Below, in pieces: positions 1 through 6,763 of a stretch of DNA of 22,377 bases. This stretch comes from WHSM01 sp050701635 (GTDB lineage Bacteria > Actinomycetota > Actinomycetes > Mycobacteriales > Micromonosporaceae), in the NCBI GenBank assembly GCA_050701635.1, contig JBOGDF010000041.1:1-22377 (forward strand), in the 5' to 3' direction. Made by a program: the position numbers and the translations under genes. The notes under the pieces were generated by a model that saw nothing but the letters and a program-made list of their open reading frames with translations, had not been told where the DNA came from and ran no database searches. Position 1 is the stretch's first letter; each line of letters begins with the position of its first letter.

Positions 1-3
1 GGC

Positions 4-396
4 TCACGGCGCGGCCCGGCGGCCCGCGGCGGGGCCCGGGCCGAGGCCGTGCCAGGCGCGGCGTACGAATCCGAACAGCACACTGCCATAGAACAGCACC
101 CAGAAGATCGATCCCAGATCCAGCCGGTGTGGCGTGTCCAGATGCGCGGCGACGTGTCGCCCGAGCGCGACCGCGAGTAGGCCGAGCGCTAACACAGTGC
201 CGAGCGACTGCCGTACGCCGGTGCCGGACAGCCGGAGCGCCAGCGGGGTGCGTACCCCCGAGGAGCCGTCGATGACGTTCACGGCAGGTGTCGTCTCGAC
301 CGCCCCGCGTACCGACATCTGCTCGAGGGTATCGACCGCGACCCGATGGGCGCGTGCCACGTCGAACGGCGCGTGACCCGGCGCTAACGTTGTCAT
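4..396 (-). CDS. Small membrane protein of unknown function
   Basis: This is a 130-residue protein that I do not recognise. The ATG at 396-394 is chosen because codons further upstream would run into the divergent LacI-family gene. The ribosome-binding site is weak. The N-terminal 55 residues look soluble. Hydrophobic segments lie at about residues 64-82 and 94-112, followed by a basic, Gly/Ala/Pro-rich tail. The stop codon sits at the very edge of the window, so its downstream neighbour is unknown. The gene is divergent from the regulator at 434 with only 37 bp between the two starts, so the regulator may control it (inference). A LacI-type operator-like core overlaps its start codon. Confidence 0.5.
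   Translation of the reverse strand: MTTLAPGHAPFDVARAHRVAVDTLEQMSVRGAVETTPAVNVIDGSSGVRTPLALRLSGTGVRQSLGTVLALGLLAVALGRHVAAHLDTPHRLDLGSIFWVLFYGSVLFGFVRRAWHGLGPGPAAGRRAAP
382..395. promoter_or_regulatory. Possible LacI-family operator
   Basis: The short divergent gap holds CGCTAACGTTGTCA. Its AACGTT centre has the central CG dyad usual in operators of the LacI/PurR/GalR family. The outer arms match only partly. It overlaps the start codon of the minus-strand gene and lies about 40 bp before the regulator's ATG. Autoregulation is inferred. Confidence 0.3.
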
Positions 397-433
397 GCCA
401 CCGCCGGGAGGTACGGCCCGAAGGGACACGCCG

Positions 434-1456
434 ATGGACCAGCACGACACGATCCGTCCTGCGCCGGCTCGGCCGACCATCAAGGACGTCGCGGCGCGCG
501 CCGGTGTGTCGATCAAGACCGTCTCCCGGGTGATCAACGACGAGCCCCGGGTGAGCCCAGAGACCACCAAGATCGTGATGGACGCGATCACCGCGCTCGG
601 CTTCCGCCGCAACGACGCCGCCCGTACCCTCCGGCAGGGTTCCACTGTCACCCTCGGGCTGGTGCTGGAGGACTTCAGCGACCCGTTCTCCTCGACGCTG
701 ACCGCCGCGGTGGAGCAGCAGGTGCACCGCCACGGCTACACCCTTCTGGCGGGTACGTCCGCCGAAGACTCCGACCGGGAACGCGAGCTGATCACCACGT
801 TCTGTGCCCGGCGGGTGAGCGGGTTGATCGTGGTGCCGACCGCGGGCCGCCACCAGTACCTGTTGCCGGACATCGCAGCCGGAGTCGCGGTGGTGTTCGT
901 GGACCGGCCGACCGACCTGGACGTGGACACCGTGCTGTCGGACAACATCGGCGGGGCGCGTACCGGCGTGCTGCATCTGGTACGCCAGGGCCACCGCCGG
1001 ATCGGCTTCCTCGGCGACCGCCCCGACATCTACACCGCGGCCGAACGGCTCGCCGGCTACCGGGACGCGCTGTCGTCCGCCGGGCTGGCGGTGGACGCCG
1101 CTCTGATCGAGATGGCGCCGCCGAGTGTGTCCGGGATGCGTGACGCGCTGGCGCGGATGCTGGCCGGACCGGACCCGGCGACCGCCGTATTCACCGGCAA
1201 CGGCCCGCTCACGGTCGCCGCGCTACAGGTCTTCCGGGAGTACGCCGAGCGCCCCGCCCTGGTCGGCTTCGATGACTTCGCACTGGCCGACCTGGTGTCG
1301 CCGGGCATCACGGTGGTCGCGCAGGACCCGGCCGCGCTCGGGCGTACCGCCGCTGACCTGCTGGTACGCCGCCTGGCCGGCCACGCCGGCCCGGCGCAGA
1401 AGGTGGTGCTCCCCACCGCGCTCATCCCGCGCGGCTCCGGCGAGCTCCGCCGCTGA
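434..1456 (+). CDS. LacI-family transcriptional regulator
   Basis: This is a 340-residue repressor of normal LacI/GalR length. The DNA-binding helix-turn-helix is at residues 14-35 (PTIKDVAARAGVSIKTVSRV), followed by the hinge helix near 55-65. A periplasmic-binding-like effector domain runs from about residue 70 to the end and includes the usual late GFDD motif. The ATG at 434 is preferred over an ATG at 395 because AGGGA at 422-426 lies 7 nt before it, and the earlier start would overlap the divergent gene. The family binds sugars, nucleosides or similar small molecules; the ligand here cannot be read from sequence. Targets are unknown, but the divergent small membrane gene is the nearest candidate. 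Confidence 0.93.
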   Translation: MDQHDTIRPAPARPTIKDVAARAGVSIKTVSRVINDEPRVSPETTKIVMDAITALGFRRNDAARTLRQGSTVTLGLVLEDFSDPFSSTLTAAVEQQVHRHGYTLLAGTSAEDSDRERELITTFCARRVSGLIVVPTAGRHQYLLPDIAAGVAVVFVDRPTDLDVDTVLSDNIGGARTGVLHLVRQGHRRIGFLGDRPDIYTAAERLAGYRDALSSAGLAVDAALIEMAPPSVSGMRDALARMLAGPDPATAVFTGNGPLTVAALQVFREYAERPALVGFDDFALADLVSPGITVVAQDPAALGRTAADLLVRRLAGHAGPAQKVVLPTALIPRGSGELRR

Positions 1457-1540
1457 CCTTGGTGTCATGACCACCGCGTGACCGCCGGCTCAGCGCCGCG
1501 TGCCGGCGGAAGGGCAATCCCGCGCCGAGCTTAAGAGTGG

Positions 1541-1646
1541 CTGAGGTCCCGGTACCGGGTTGGTCTCAGGCGCGGCGGCTCCGGACAAACCCCTGGAATC
1601 CGCCCGTGACACGCCTGACTCCCTCGTGCCAGGGTGACGCGCGTCA
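1541..1646. promoter_or_regulatory. Palindromes in the gap before the M6 protease
   Basis: The gap 1457-1736 holds no convincing gene. It contains a perfect 12-bp palindrome CCCGGTACCGGG at 1548-1559, flanked by CTGAG (1541) and CTCAG (1565). It also has a second perfect palindrome TGACGCGCGTCA at 1635-1646, about 90 bp before the protease start. The first may be a weak terminator for the regulator gene and the second a protein-binding site. No clear -35/-10 pair was found. Confidence 0.25.
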
Positions 1647-1736
1647 TTGTCACGACCCGGTCGCCCCCCGCGACATGGCACAGCTGCTCCGGCCTCGCTA
1701 CCCCCGTACGGCCGGGCACGAAGGAGGACCACTTCC

Positions 1737-4004
1737 GTGAGAAGACTGACCAAGGTCATCGTGGCCGGTCTTTCGGCGGGCGTGCTCGCAGCCGGTGGGA
1801 TCAGCACCCACGCGCTCGGCACCACCCCGTCGGACGACGCACCACCACCAGCCCGCGCCCACGCACCCGACGACCTGCCCAACCCGCTCGCCGACAAGCA
1901 GCGCGAGATGAAGAAGGCGGCGATCGCGAAGGCGCTGCGCGGCGGCAAGACGGAGCGCCGCGGCGACTCCGAGGTGATGCGGCTCGGCAAGGACGAGTAC
2001 GTCGAGATGGAGTTGGCGAAGGAAGACCCGGTCTTCACGGTGCTCACCGACTTCGGCGACAAAACCGACCCGCGTACGGGCGGCACCGCCGGACCCGGGC
2101 ACAACCAGATCCCCCGCCCCGACCGGGACTGGAACGGCGACGCCACCGACAACAACTCCGACTACTGGGTGTCGGACTTCAGCCGCGCCCACTTCATGAA
2201 GCTGTTCTACGGCAAGCGGGACTCCTTCCGGGACTTCTACCTCAAGCAGTCCGGCGGCAAGTACACCATCAAGGGCGACGTGAGTCCGTGGGTGACGGTG
2301 CCGTACAACGAGGCCCGGTACGGCAGCAACGAGATCCCCGGCGCCGACGGCTACTGGAACTACGTCAAGGACACCGCCAAGGCCTGGTACGAGTCCCAGG
2401 TGGCGGCCGGCAAGACGCCTGAGGAGATCAAGCAGTACCTGACCCAGTTCGACCTCTGGGACCGGTACGACCACGACGGCGACGGCAACTTCGACGAGGC
2501 CGACGGCTACATCGACCACTTCCAGGCGGTGCACGCAGGCGTCGGTGAGGAGGCCGGCGGCGGCTCCCAGGGCGGCGACGCGATCTGGTCCCACCGCTGG
2601 TACGCGTTCTCCAACAACATCGGCCGGGAAGGCCCGGACTTCAACAAGCTCGGCGGCGTACCGCTGGGTGACTCCGGGATGTGGATCGGCGACTACACCA
2701 CCGAGCCGGAGAACGGCGGCCTCGGCGTGTTCGCCCACGAGTACGGCCACGACCTCGGCCTGCCGGACCTGTACGACACCGCCGGCGGCGACAACGGCAC
2801 CGGCTTCTGGTCGATCATGTCGGGCGGCTCCTGGCTGAACAAGGGCTTCGACTCCATCGGCACCAAGCCCGGCTACATGGGCGCCTGGGAGAAGCTGGTG
2901 CTGGGCTGGCTCGACTACGAGGTGGTCCCGTACCAGGGCGAGGCTGTCAAGGTGAAGCTGGGCCGCGCCGGGCAGCCGGGCGACGAGTACGGCGCGGTGG
3001 TCGTCACGCTGCCGAAGCAGAAGATCACCACCGAGTACAACAAGCCGCACTCCGGCCAGTACGAGTGGTGGGGCGGCAGCGCCGACAACCTCAACACCAC
3101 GCTCGCCCGCGACCTCGACCTGACCGGGGCCACCACCAGCGCCGCGCTCAACGCCAAGGCCTGGTACGAGATCGAGGAAGGCTACGACTACCTGTACGCC
3201 GAGGTGTCCGCCGACGGCGGCAACACCTGGGAGGCGGTCGGCCAGCCGGTCGACGGCACCAGCAACGGCCAGTGGACCGACGTCAGCTACGACCTGTCGG
3301 CGTACAAGGGCACGTCGGTGAAGTTCCGATACCGCTACCAGAGCGACGGCGGCGTACACCTGGCCGGTGCGTTCCTCGACGACCTGTCGCTGGTGGTCGA
3401 CGGCGCCGCGGCGTGGAGCGATGACGTGGAGGCCGGCGAGGGCTCCTGGGCCGCCACCGGGTTCACCCGGATGACCGGCTCGAAGACCGAGGAGAAGGAG
3501 CACTACTACCTCGCGGAGAACCGGCAGTACGTCGGGTACGACGACACGCTGCGCACCGGTCCGTACAACTTCGGCTGGGCCAACACCAAGCCGGACTGGG
3601 TGGAGCGCTTCCCGAACCAGAACGGCCTGCTGGTCTGGTACGTCAACTACGCGTACGAGGACAACAACACCAAGACCCACCCGGGGTACGGCAACGTGCT
3701 CCCGGTGGACGCCCGGCCGGCGCCGGTGGTGTTCTCCGACGGCGTGAAGCTGGGCAACCGGCGGCAGTCGTTCGACGCCACGTTCGGCATCGAGGCGACC
3801 GACGCGGTGACCTTCCACCGCAACGGGGTGCCGGTCGAGGTGCCGTCCTCGCCGGGGATCCGTACCTTCGACGACTCCGACCCTGACCGCTACTGGTCCG
3901 CGGCGAACCCGTGGAACTCCTGCAAGGTGGCGGGCGCCGGTGTCAAGATCACGGTGCTCTCCGGCACCACCGGAACGATGACGGTGAAGATCTCCTTCGC
4001 CTGA
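1737..4004 (+). CDS. Secreted M6-family (immune inhibitor A-like) zinc metalloprotease
   Basis: This is a 755-residue exported peptidase. The GTG at 1737 follows a strong AAGGAGG (1721-1727) and gives a proper signal peptide: MRRLTK, a hydrophobic core at about residues 8-24, and cleavage probable near residue 28. A propeptide-like charged region follows. The M6 catalytic domain carries the zinc motif HEYGHDLGLPD at residues 334-344 (two His ligands, catalytic Glu335), with the Met-turn SIMSGGSW around Met361. The region from about 450 to 620 has the jelly-roll/MAM-like character of immune inhibitor A proteins. Related enzymes degrade extracellular proteins; the substrate here is unknown. It appears monocistronic and ends at a strong hairpin. 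Confidence 0.93.
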   Translation: MRRLTKVIVAGLSAGVLAAGGISTHALGTTPSDDAPPPARAHAPDDLPNPLADKQREMKKAAIAKALRGGKTERRGDSEVMRLGKDEYVEMELAKEDPVFTVLTDFGDKTDPRTGGTAGPGHNQIPRPDRDWNGDATDNNSDYWVSDFSRAHFMKLFYGKRDSFRDFYLKQSGGKYTIKGDVSPWVTVPYNEARYGSNEIPGADGYWNYVKDTAKAWYESQVAAGKTPEEIKQYLTQFDLWDRYDHDGDGNFDEADGYIDHFQAVHAGVGEEAGGGSQGGDAIWSHRWYAFSNNIGREGPDFNKLGGVPLGDSGMWIGDYTTEPENGGLGVFAHEYGHDLGLPDLYDTAGGDNGTGFWSIMSGGSWLNKGFDSIGTKPGYMGAWEKLVLGWLDYEVVPYQGEAVKVKLGRAGQPGDEYGAVVVTLPKQKITTEYNKPHSGQYEWWGGSADNLNTTLARDLDLTGATTSAALNAKAWYEIEEGYDYLYAEVSADGGNTWEAVGQPVDGTSNGQWTDVSYDLSAYKGTSVKFRYRYQSDGGVHLAGAFLDDLSLVVDGAAAWSDDVEAGEGSWAATGFTRMTGSKTEEKEHYYLAENRQYVGYDDTLRTGPYNFGWANTKPDWVERFPNQNGLLVWYVNYAYEDNNTKTHPGYGNVLPVDARPAPVVFSDGVKLGNRRQSFDATFGIEATDAVTFHRNGVPVEVPSSPGIRTFDDSDPDRYWSAANPWNSCKVAGAGVKITVLSGTTGTMTVKISFA

Positions 4005-4019
4005 CCGTACGACCGAACC

Positions 4020-4049
4020 GCGGGGCCCCGGATCCGTCCGGGGCCCCGC
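4020..4049 (+). terminator. Rho-independent terminator after the M6 protease
   Basis: A perfect 13-bp stem (GCGGGGCCCCGGA pairing with TCCGGGGCCCCGC) with a 4-nt loop lies 16 nt after the protease stop codon. Only a short TT follows, as is common in high-GC actinobacteria. Confidence 0.75.
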
Positions 4050-4081
4050 TTCATGGCAGCGTTTCCTACTACGGTGGGCCG

Positions 4082-4843
4082 GTGGAGCTGGCTCCGGGCG
4101 GCGTACGGGTGTGGTGGGCGTTGCTCGGCAGCGTCGACGCGGCGCTGCGTTCCCGGCTGGAGCGGCTGCTGGACCCGGTCGAGCGGGAGCGGATCGCCGG
4201 TTACCGGCGACCGGCTGACCAGGACCGGTTCCTGCTCGGTGCCGGGATCGTACGGCTGGGGTGCGCGGCCTACCTGGACACGGCGCCGGAGCGGATCGCG
4301 TTGGACCGGCGCTGCAACGACTGCGGCAAGCCCCACGGCAAAGTACGTCTGAGCGAGCCCGGCGCTGCCGACGGTGGGCTGCGATTCTCGGTGTCGCACT
4401 CCGGCGACTGGGTCGGGGTGGCGTTCGCGCGGGGCGCCGAGGTCGGGCTCGACATCGAGCAGGTACGCCACATCGACCCGGCCGAGCTGGGCCGGCTCGT
4501 GCTGGCACCCAGCGAGACCGCGCGGTCCACAATGGACTTCTTCCGGTACTGGACCCGGAAGGAGGCGGCGGCGAAGGCCACCGGTGACGGGCTGCGTACG
4601 CCGCTGGCCGAGATCGCCGTGAGCGCGCCCGACGAGGTCCCGGCGGTGCGGGCCTGGCCGTCGCGCGCCGACCTGCTCCCGCGGCTCAGCCTGTACGACC
4701 TCGCCGACCGTCCCGGCCAGCTCACCGACCGTCCCGGCCACCTCGCCGCCCTCGCGGTCCTCACGCCCGGCCCGGGTGCCCACGGGCCGCATCGGGTGAC
4801 CGAGTGTGACGCCGCGGAGCTACTCCAGGCGTGCACCAACTAG
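4082..4843 (+). CDS. 4'-phosphopantetheinyl transferase, Sfp type
   Basis: This 253-residue enzyme would transfer phosphopantetheine from CoA to carrier-protein serines of polyketide, peptide or fatty-acid synthases. Family motifs are clear: CGKPHGK (81-87), SVSHS (103-107), GLDIE with the metal-binding Asp124/Glu126 (122-126), and the WTRKEAAAK signature (157-165). The GTG at 4082 is the only sensible in-frame start after the terminator at 4020-4049; its ribosome-binding site is weak. The C-terminal region has a 21-bp tandem duplication giving two DRPG(Q/H)L repeats. The TAG stop lies within the CTAG that borders the inverted-repeat element at 4840. No biosynthetic cluster is visible nearby, so it may be a housekeeping or broad-range enzyme. 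Confidence 0.9.
   Translation: MELAPGGVRVWWALLGSVDAALRSRLERLLDPVERERIAGYRRPADQDRFLLGAGIVRLGCAAYLDTAPERIALDRRCNDCGKPHGKVRLSEPGAADGGLRFSVSHSGDWVGVAFARGAEVGLDIEQVRHIDPAELGRLVLAPSETARSTMDFFRYWTRKEAAAKATGDGLRTPLAEIAVSAPDEVPAVRAWPSRADLLPRLSLYDLADRPGQLTDRPGHLAALAVLTPGPGAHGPHRVTECDAAELLQACTN
4704..4745 (+). repeat. 21-bp tandem duplication inside the PPTase gene
   Basis: Two adjacent 21-bp units share the core GACCGTCCCGGCCA (4706-4719 and 4727-4740). The duplication is in frame, so the protein simply carries a repeated seven-residue segment. Confidence 0.7.
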
Positions 4844-4890
4844 GGTCTGTCCTGTGGATCTTGGTCGAGCGAGACAGGTGCCAGGCGGCT

Positions 4891-4942
4891 GCGAGGGTGC
4901 CGACTCCCTCGATGCCTCACGCCCGGGACTCGGCACCCTCGC
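4891..4942. repeat. Long hairpin present only in copy 1 of the element
   Basis: Perfect 13-bp arms (GCGAGGGTGCCGA and its complement) flank a 26-nt loop. Copy 2 has only 3 bp (GGT) where copy 1 has about 52 bp here, so this is a gain or loss within the element. Confidence 0.75.
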
Positions 4943-4958
4943 CGGCAAGGCGGAGGTT

Positions 4959-4987
4959 CGCCCGGATACCGGTGTTGTATCCGGGCG
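4959..4987. repeat. Conserved 10-bp hairpin of the element, copy 1
   Basis: The arms CGCCCGGATA and TATCCGGGCG are perfectly complementary around the loop CCGGTGTTG. The loop is identical in copy 2, while the arms differ there by two compensatory pair changes. Confidence 0.75.
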
Positions 4988-5119
4988 GTTCTCCAACGCC
5001 GCCGGTCGTCGTCTGGTGCCTGTCGCAGCCGACTGAAGATCTACAGGACAGACCCTAGGCGGCGGATCCGGCGGGTGCCGCCACCGCGGTGCTCCGGCTG
5101 CTCGGCATACCGTGATGGC

Positions 5120-5614
5120 ATGTCCGTCACGATCAAGCCGCTGACCGCGGCGTACGCCGACGCGGTTCTCGCGATCTACCAGGCCGGGCTCGACAGCGGG
5201 GACGCCAGCTTCGAAACCCAGGCGCCGCGCTGGCCGGAGTGGGACGCCGCCCGGCTCCCCGACCACCGCTACGTCGCCCTCGACACCGACGGTACGGTGC
5301 TCGGCTGGGTCGCGGTCTCGCCGGTGTCCAGCCGCTGCGTGTATGCCGGCGTGGTCGAGCACAGCGTGTACGTCGACCCGGCGGCCCGGGGTCGCGGCGT
5401 CGGAATGATGCTGCTGCGGCGGCTGATCGAGTCCACCGAGGCGGCCGGGATCTGGACCATCCAGTCCGGGGTGTTCGGCGAGAACGCCGCCAGCCTCGCG
5501 CTGCACCAGCGCGCCGGCTTCCGGATCGTCGGCGTACGCGAGCGGATCGGCCGGCACCACGGACGGTGGCGCGACGTCGTACAGCTGGAGCGCCGCAGCC
5601 CTCGCGTTAGGTGA
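5120..5614 (+). CDS. GNAT-family N-acetyltransferase (phosphinothricin acetyltransferase-like)
   Basis: This 164-residue single-domain acetyltransferase has the length and layout of the phosphinothricin/methionine sulfoximine acetyltransferase subgroup. Visible family features are the N-terminal IYQAGLDSGDASFE region (residues 19-32), the VEHSVYVDP strand, and the acetyl-CoA loop RGRGVG (90-95). The late region GVFGENAASLALHQRAGF (118-134) precedes a C-terminal HGRWRDVVQLER. The ATG at 5120 begins at the domain boundary; an upstream in-frame ATG at 5075 would add a non-homologous stretch adjoining the mobile element. The true substrate is unknown: members act on amino-acid analogues or are general detoxifiers. 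It stands alone and is followed by a hairpin terminator. Confidence 0.88.
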   Translation: MSVTIKPLTAAYADAVLAIYQAGLDSGDASFETQAPRWPEWDAARLPDHRYVALDTDGTVLGWVAVSPVSSRCVYAGVVEHSVYVDPAARGRGVGMMLLRRLIESTEAAGIWTIQSGVFGENAASLALHQRAGFRIVGVRERIGRHHGRWRDVVQLERRSPRVR

Positions 5615-5653
5615 ACGCGTACCTCAGCGCCGATGGACTGACCCCGCATGAAT

Positions 5654-5689
5654 GGCCCCTTCACGTAGTCATGACGACGTGAAGGGGCC
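5654..5689. terminator. Bidirectional terminator between convergent genes
   Basis: Perfect 13-bp arms GGCCCCTTCACGT and ACGTGAAGGGGCC surround a 10-nt loop. The site lies between the convergent acetyltransferase and Met-rich membrane protein genes, so it may serve both. Confidence 0.72.
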
Positions 5690-5719
5690 CATGATCATGG
5701 CTGGTCCGCGGCGGCGCGG

Positions 5720-6199
5720 TCAGCGGTGGCGGAGGTGTTCGTGGCGGCGCCACAGCATGGCGCCGAGCATCGCCGGCAGCATCAGCAGGTGGCCGATCCC
5801 CATGATCGCCTCACCCGGCAGCGACCCCATCCAGTACGGCGGGAACAGCACCGCGAACGACACGTACATCGCCGCGCCCATCTCCACGATGCTGACCAGG
5901 GTGTGCTTGCGGAACCACATCCACAGCGACATCCCGATCGTCATGTTGGTGGCCATGATCAGGGCGTCCCACACCGGCGAGTCGAACGCGGCGGAGGCGC
6001 CCAGCGCGCCGAGCAGCCAGCGCGCCGGCATGGCCAGGACCATCATCCCCACCATCATCGCGATCAGCATCTGGAGGTAGTGCCAGACGAAACCCCGGAC
6101 GGGGGAACGCACGGAGGCGGTGGTGTCAGCAACGGCGGGCGCGACAGGTGCGGCGGCGGGGCTGGACACGATGGCCGCGCGGGAGTCGGTCTCGGTCAT
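5720..6199 (-). CDS. Methionine-rich four-helix membrane protein, possibly copper-linked
   Basis: This is a 159-residue integral membrane protein. A disordered Ala/Pro-rich N-terminus (1-35) precedes four likely transmembrane helices near 38-58, 78-97, 101-121 and 130-150, and the protein ends in a His-rich tail (RRHEHLRHR). Methionines are unusually frequent (about 18, clustered in helices 1, 2 and 4, for example MLIAMMVGMMVLAM). I recall similar actinobacterial proteins annotated as hypothetical or mislabelled as flagellar; there are no flagellar genes here. A CsoR-type operator lies 14-28 nt before the ATG, so a role in copper handling is plausible. That rests on the site and the Met/His content, not on a known family function. 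Confidence 0.8.
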   Translation of the reverse strand: MTETDSRAAIVSSPAAAPVAPAVADTTASVRSPVRGFVWHYLQMLIAMMVGMMVLAMPARWLLGALGASAAFDSPVWDALIMATNMTIGMSLWMWFRKHTLVSIVEMGAAMYVSFAVLFPPYWMGSLPGEAIMGIGHLLMLPAMLGAMLWRRHEHLRHR

Positions 6200-6212
6200 G
6201 GCGGAGACCTAG

Positions 6213-6227
6213 TACCCCCCAGGGGTA
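6213..6227. promoter_or_regulatory. CsoR-like copper operator
   Basis: TACCCC-CCA-GGGGTA is an inverted repeat with perfect 6-bp arms, just upstream of the Met-rich membrane protein start at 6199. It resembles the TACCC...GGGTA operators of actinobacterial CsoR copper sensors (from memory). It abuts the stop codon of the interrupted cupin (6228-6230). No csoR gene is in the window. Confidence 0.5.
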
Positions 6228-6341
6228 TCAAGCCTCGGGCGTGTCGTCGCGGTGCACCGTGTCGGGGGAGAACGCGGGCAGGCAGATCGCCACGTACTCC
6301 GCGCCGTCCGGCCCCGGCGACGAGTAGCGCACCCACTCGCC
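6228..6341 (-). pseudogene. 3' fragment of an interrupted cupin gene
   Basis: The last 37 codons of a small cupin protein begin GEWVRY and include EYVAICLPAFSPDTVHRD, the typical C-terminal end of this cupin family. Reading upstream in frame there is at once a TAG (6344-6342), and the sequence beyond does not look like cupin. The matching N-terminal part, ending at residue 85 or 86, is at about 8768-9025 on the same strand. Together they would give a normal-length protein of about 122-125 residues. The fragment has no start codon or ribosome-binding site and should not be expressed as a folded protein. Confidence 0.8.
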
Positions 6342-6348
6342 CTAGCCG

Positions 6349-6453
6349 ATGGTCATGCGGTACGTACCGGAGGAGCTGACGTACGCGGCTATCGGCGCGC
6401 TGGTGCTGTGGCTGCCGGTCCACTTCTGGCGCCGCTACCGCCGCCGCGAGTAG
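6349..6453 (+). CDS. Small putative membrane peptide
   Basis: This is a 34-residue ORF with an acidic start (PEEL at 7-10), one hydrophobic stretch at about residues 11-24 and a strongly basic tail (WRRYRRRE). Third codon positions are almost all G or C, unlike the opposite strand here. A strong hairpin follows 27 nt after the stop. Against it: no ribosome-binding site is seen, and an in-frame TAG lies two codons before the ATG (6349; an alternative ATG is at 6355). It starts at the left edge of the island, so it may be a truncated remnant. Function unknown. Confidence 0.35.
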   Translation: MVMRYVPEELTYAAIGALVLWLPVHFWRRYRRRE

Positions 6454-6457
6454 CACG

Positions 6458-6763
6458 CTACTCGCCACCACGCGACGCACCGCCCCGCTTCCCCTTCACG
6501 GGGGGAAGCGGGGCGGCTTTCGCGTTGCCCTCGTCGGCCAACCCCCAGCCGCGCGGGTACGTCATCAGCCCTTCGAGGATCTGGTCAGCGCCCAGGAACG
6601 CATCGCACGGCCAGAGACGGCCGCACTCCCGGCATAGGTGTCGTTCCGGCTGGTGACCGTGCCACGTCCGCGCACTGACCCGCCAGACGCCCTGGCCGCG
6701 ATCCGGTGTGAGGTGAGGCGGTGGCTGCAGCGGCGGCCGGTTGCGCTCGCTCCACCGGCTCAT
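6458..6763 (-). CDS. Small Cys-motif protein (putative zinc ribbon-like)
   Basis: This 101-residue hypothetical protein contains CRECGRLWPC (residues 44-53), followed by GADQILEG. That arrangement is shared with the ORF just upstream on the same strand (CGGCGELYPC then ADRVLD), so the two are probably paralogues. The ATG overlaps the stop of that upstream ORF in an ATGA, indicating translational coupling. The Pro/Arg-rich N-terminus looks disordered. The last 15 or so codons run through the hairpin at 6480-6516, so the C-terminal tail (KGKRGGASRGGE) may be only read-through of a terminator. Three cysteines in CxxC...C spacing suggest metal binding (inference). Similar small ORFs beside XRE regulators are common in actinobacteria (from memory). 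Confidence 0.55.
   Translation of the reverse strand: MSRWSERNRPPLQPPPHLTPDRGQGVWRVSARTWHGHQPERHLCRECGRLWPCDAFLGADQILEGLMTYPRGWGLADEGNAKAAPLPPVKGKRGGASRGGE
6480..6516. terminator. Strong hairpin terminator
   Basis: Perfect 15-bp arms (CCGCCCCGCTTCCCC and its complement) surround a 7-nt loop, followed on the plus strand by CTTT. By orientation it best serves the short plus-strand ORF ending at 6453, but it lies inside the 3' end of the minus-strand ORF. Confidence 0.65.

Larger units (their letters stand above)
4840..5058. mobile_element. Non-autonomous inverted-repeat element (MITE-like), copy 1
   Basis: This 219-bp element is bounded by CTAG on both sides. Its terminal inverted repeats match at 22 of 23 positions (4840-4862 against 5036-5058). 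Imperfect pairing continues inward for roughly 20-30 bp, including GACAGG and CCAG blocks. It contains no convincing ORF and no transposase. Two internal hairpins are present, at 4891-4942 and 4959-4987. A second copy starts at 22251, confirming it as a dispersed repeat. The CTAG borders fit a CTAG-type target, as known for IS630 and some IS5-group elements (general knowledge; family assignment not proven). It lies directly after the PPTase gene. Confidence 0.8.

Noticed and set aside
1698..4532. 944-codon open frame on the minus strand
   Set aside because: It is antisense to the M6 protease and PPTase genes. Composition is Val/Arg/Gly/Leu-rich without domains, typical of a shadow frame in high-GC DNA.
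4891..4987. CRISPR-like or riboswitch interpretation of the element's hairpins
   Set aside because: There is no regular repeat-spacer pattern and no known riboswitch core; the position is 3' of genes, not 5'.
4840..5058. Possibility that the element is a complete insertion sequence
   Set aside because: Only 219 bp, no transposase frame and no catalytic motifs; only a non-autonomous element can be supported.
4820..5560. 246-codon minus-strand frame across the inverted-repeat element and acetyltransferase
   Set aside because: It is antisense to the acetyltransferase and reads through non-coding repeat DNA. It is not a transposase.
5652..6379. Plus-strand frames opposite the Met-rich membrane protein
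   Set aside because: They are rich in Arg/His/Pro with no motif; the minus strand has the membrane protein with a proper start and operator.
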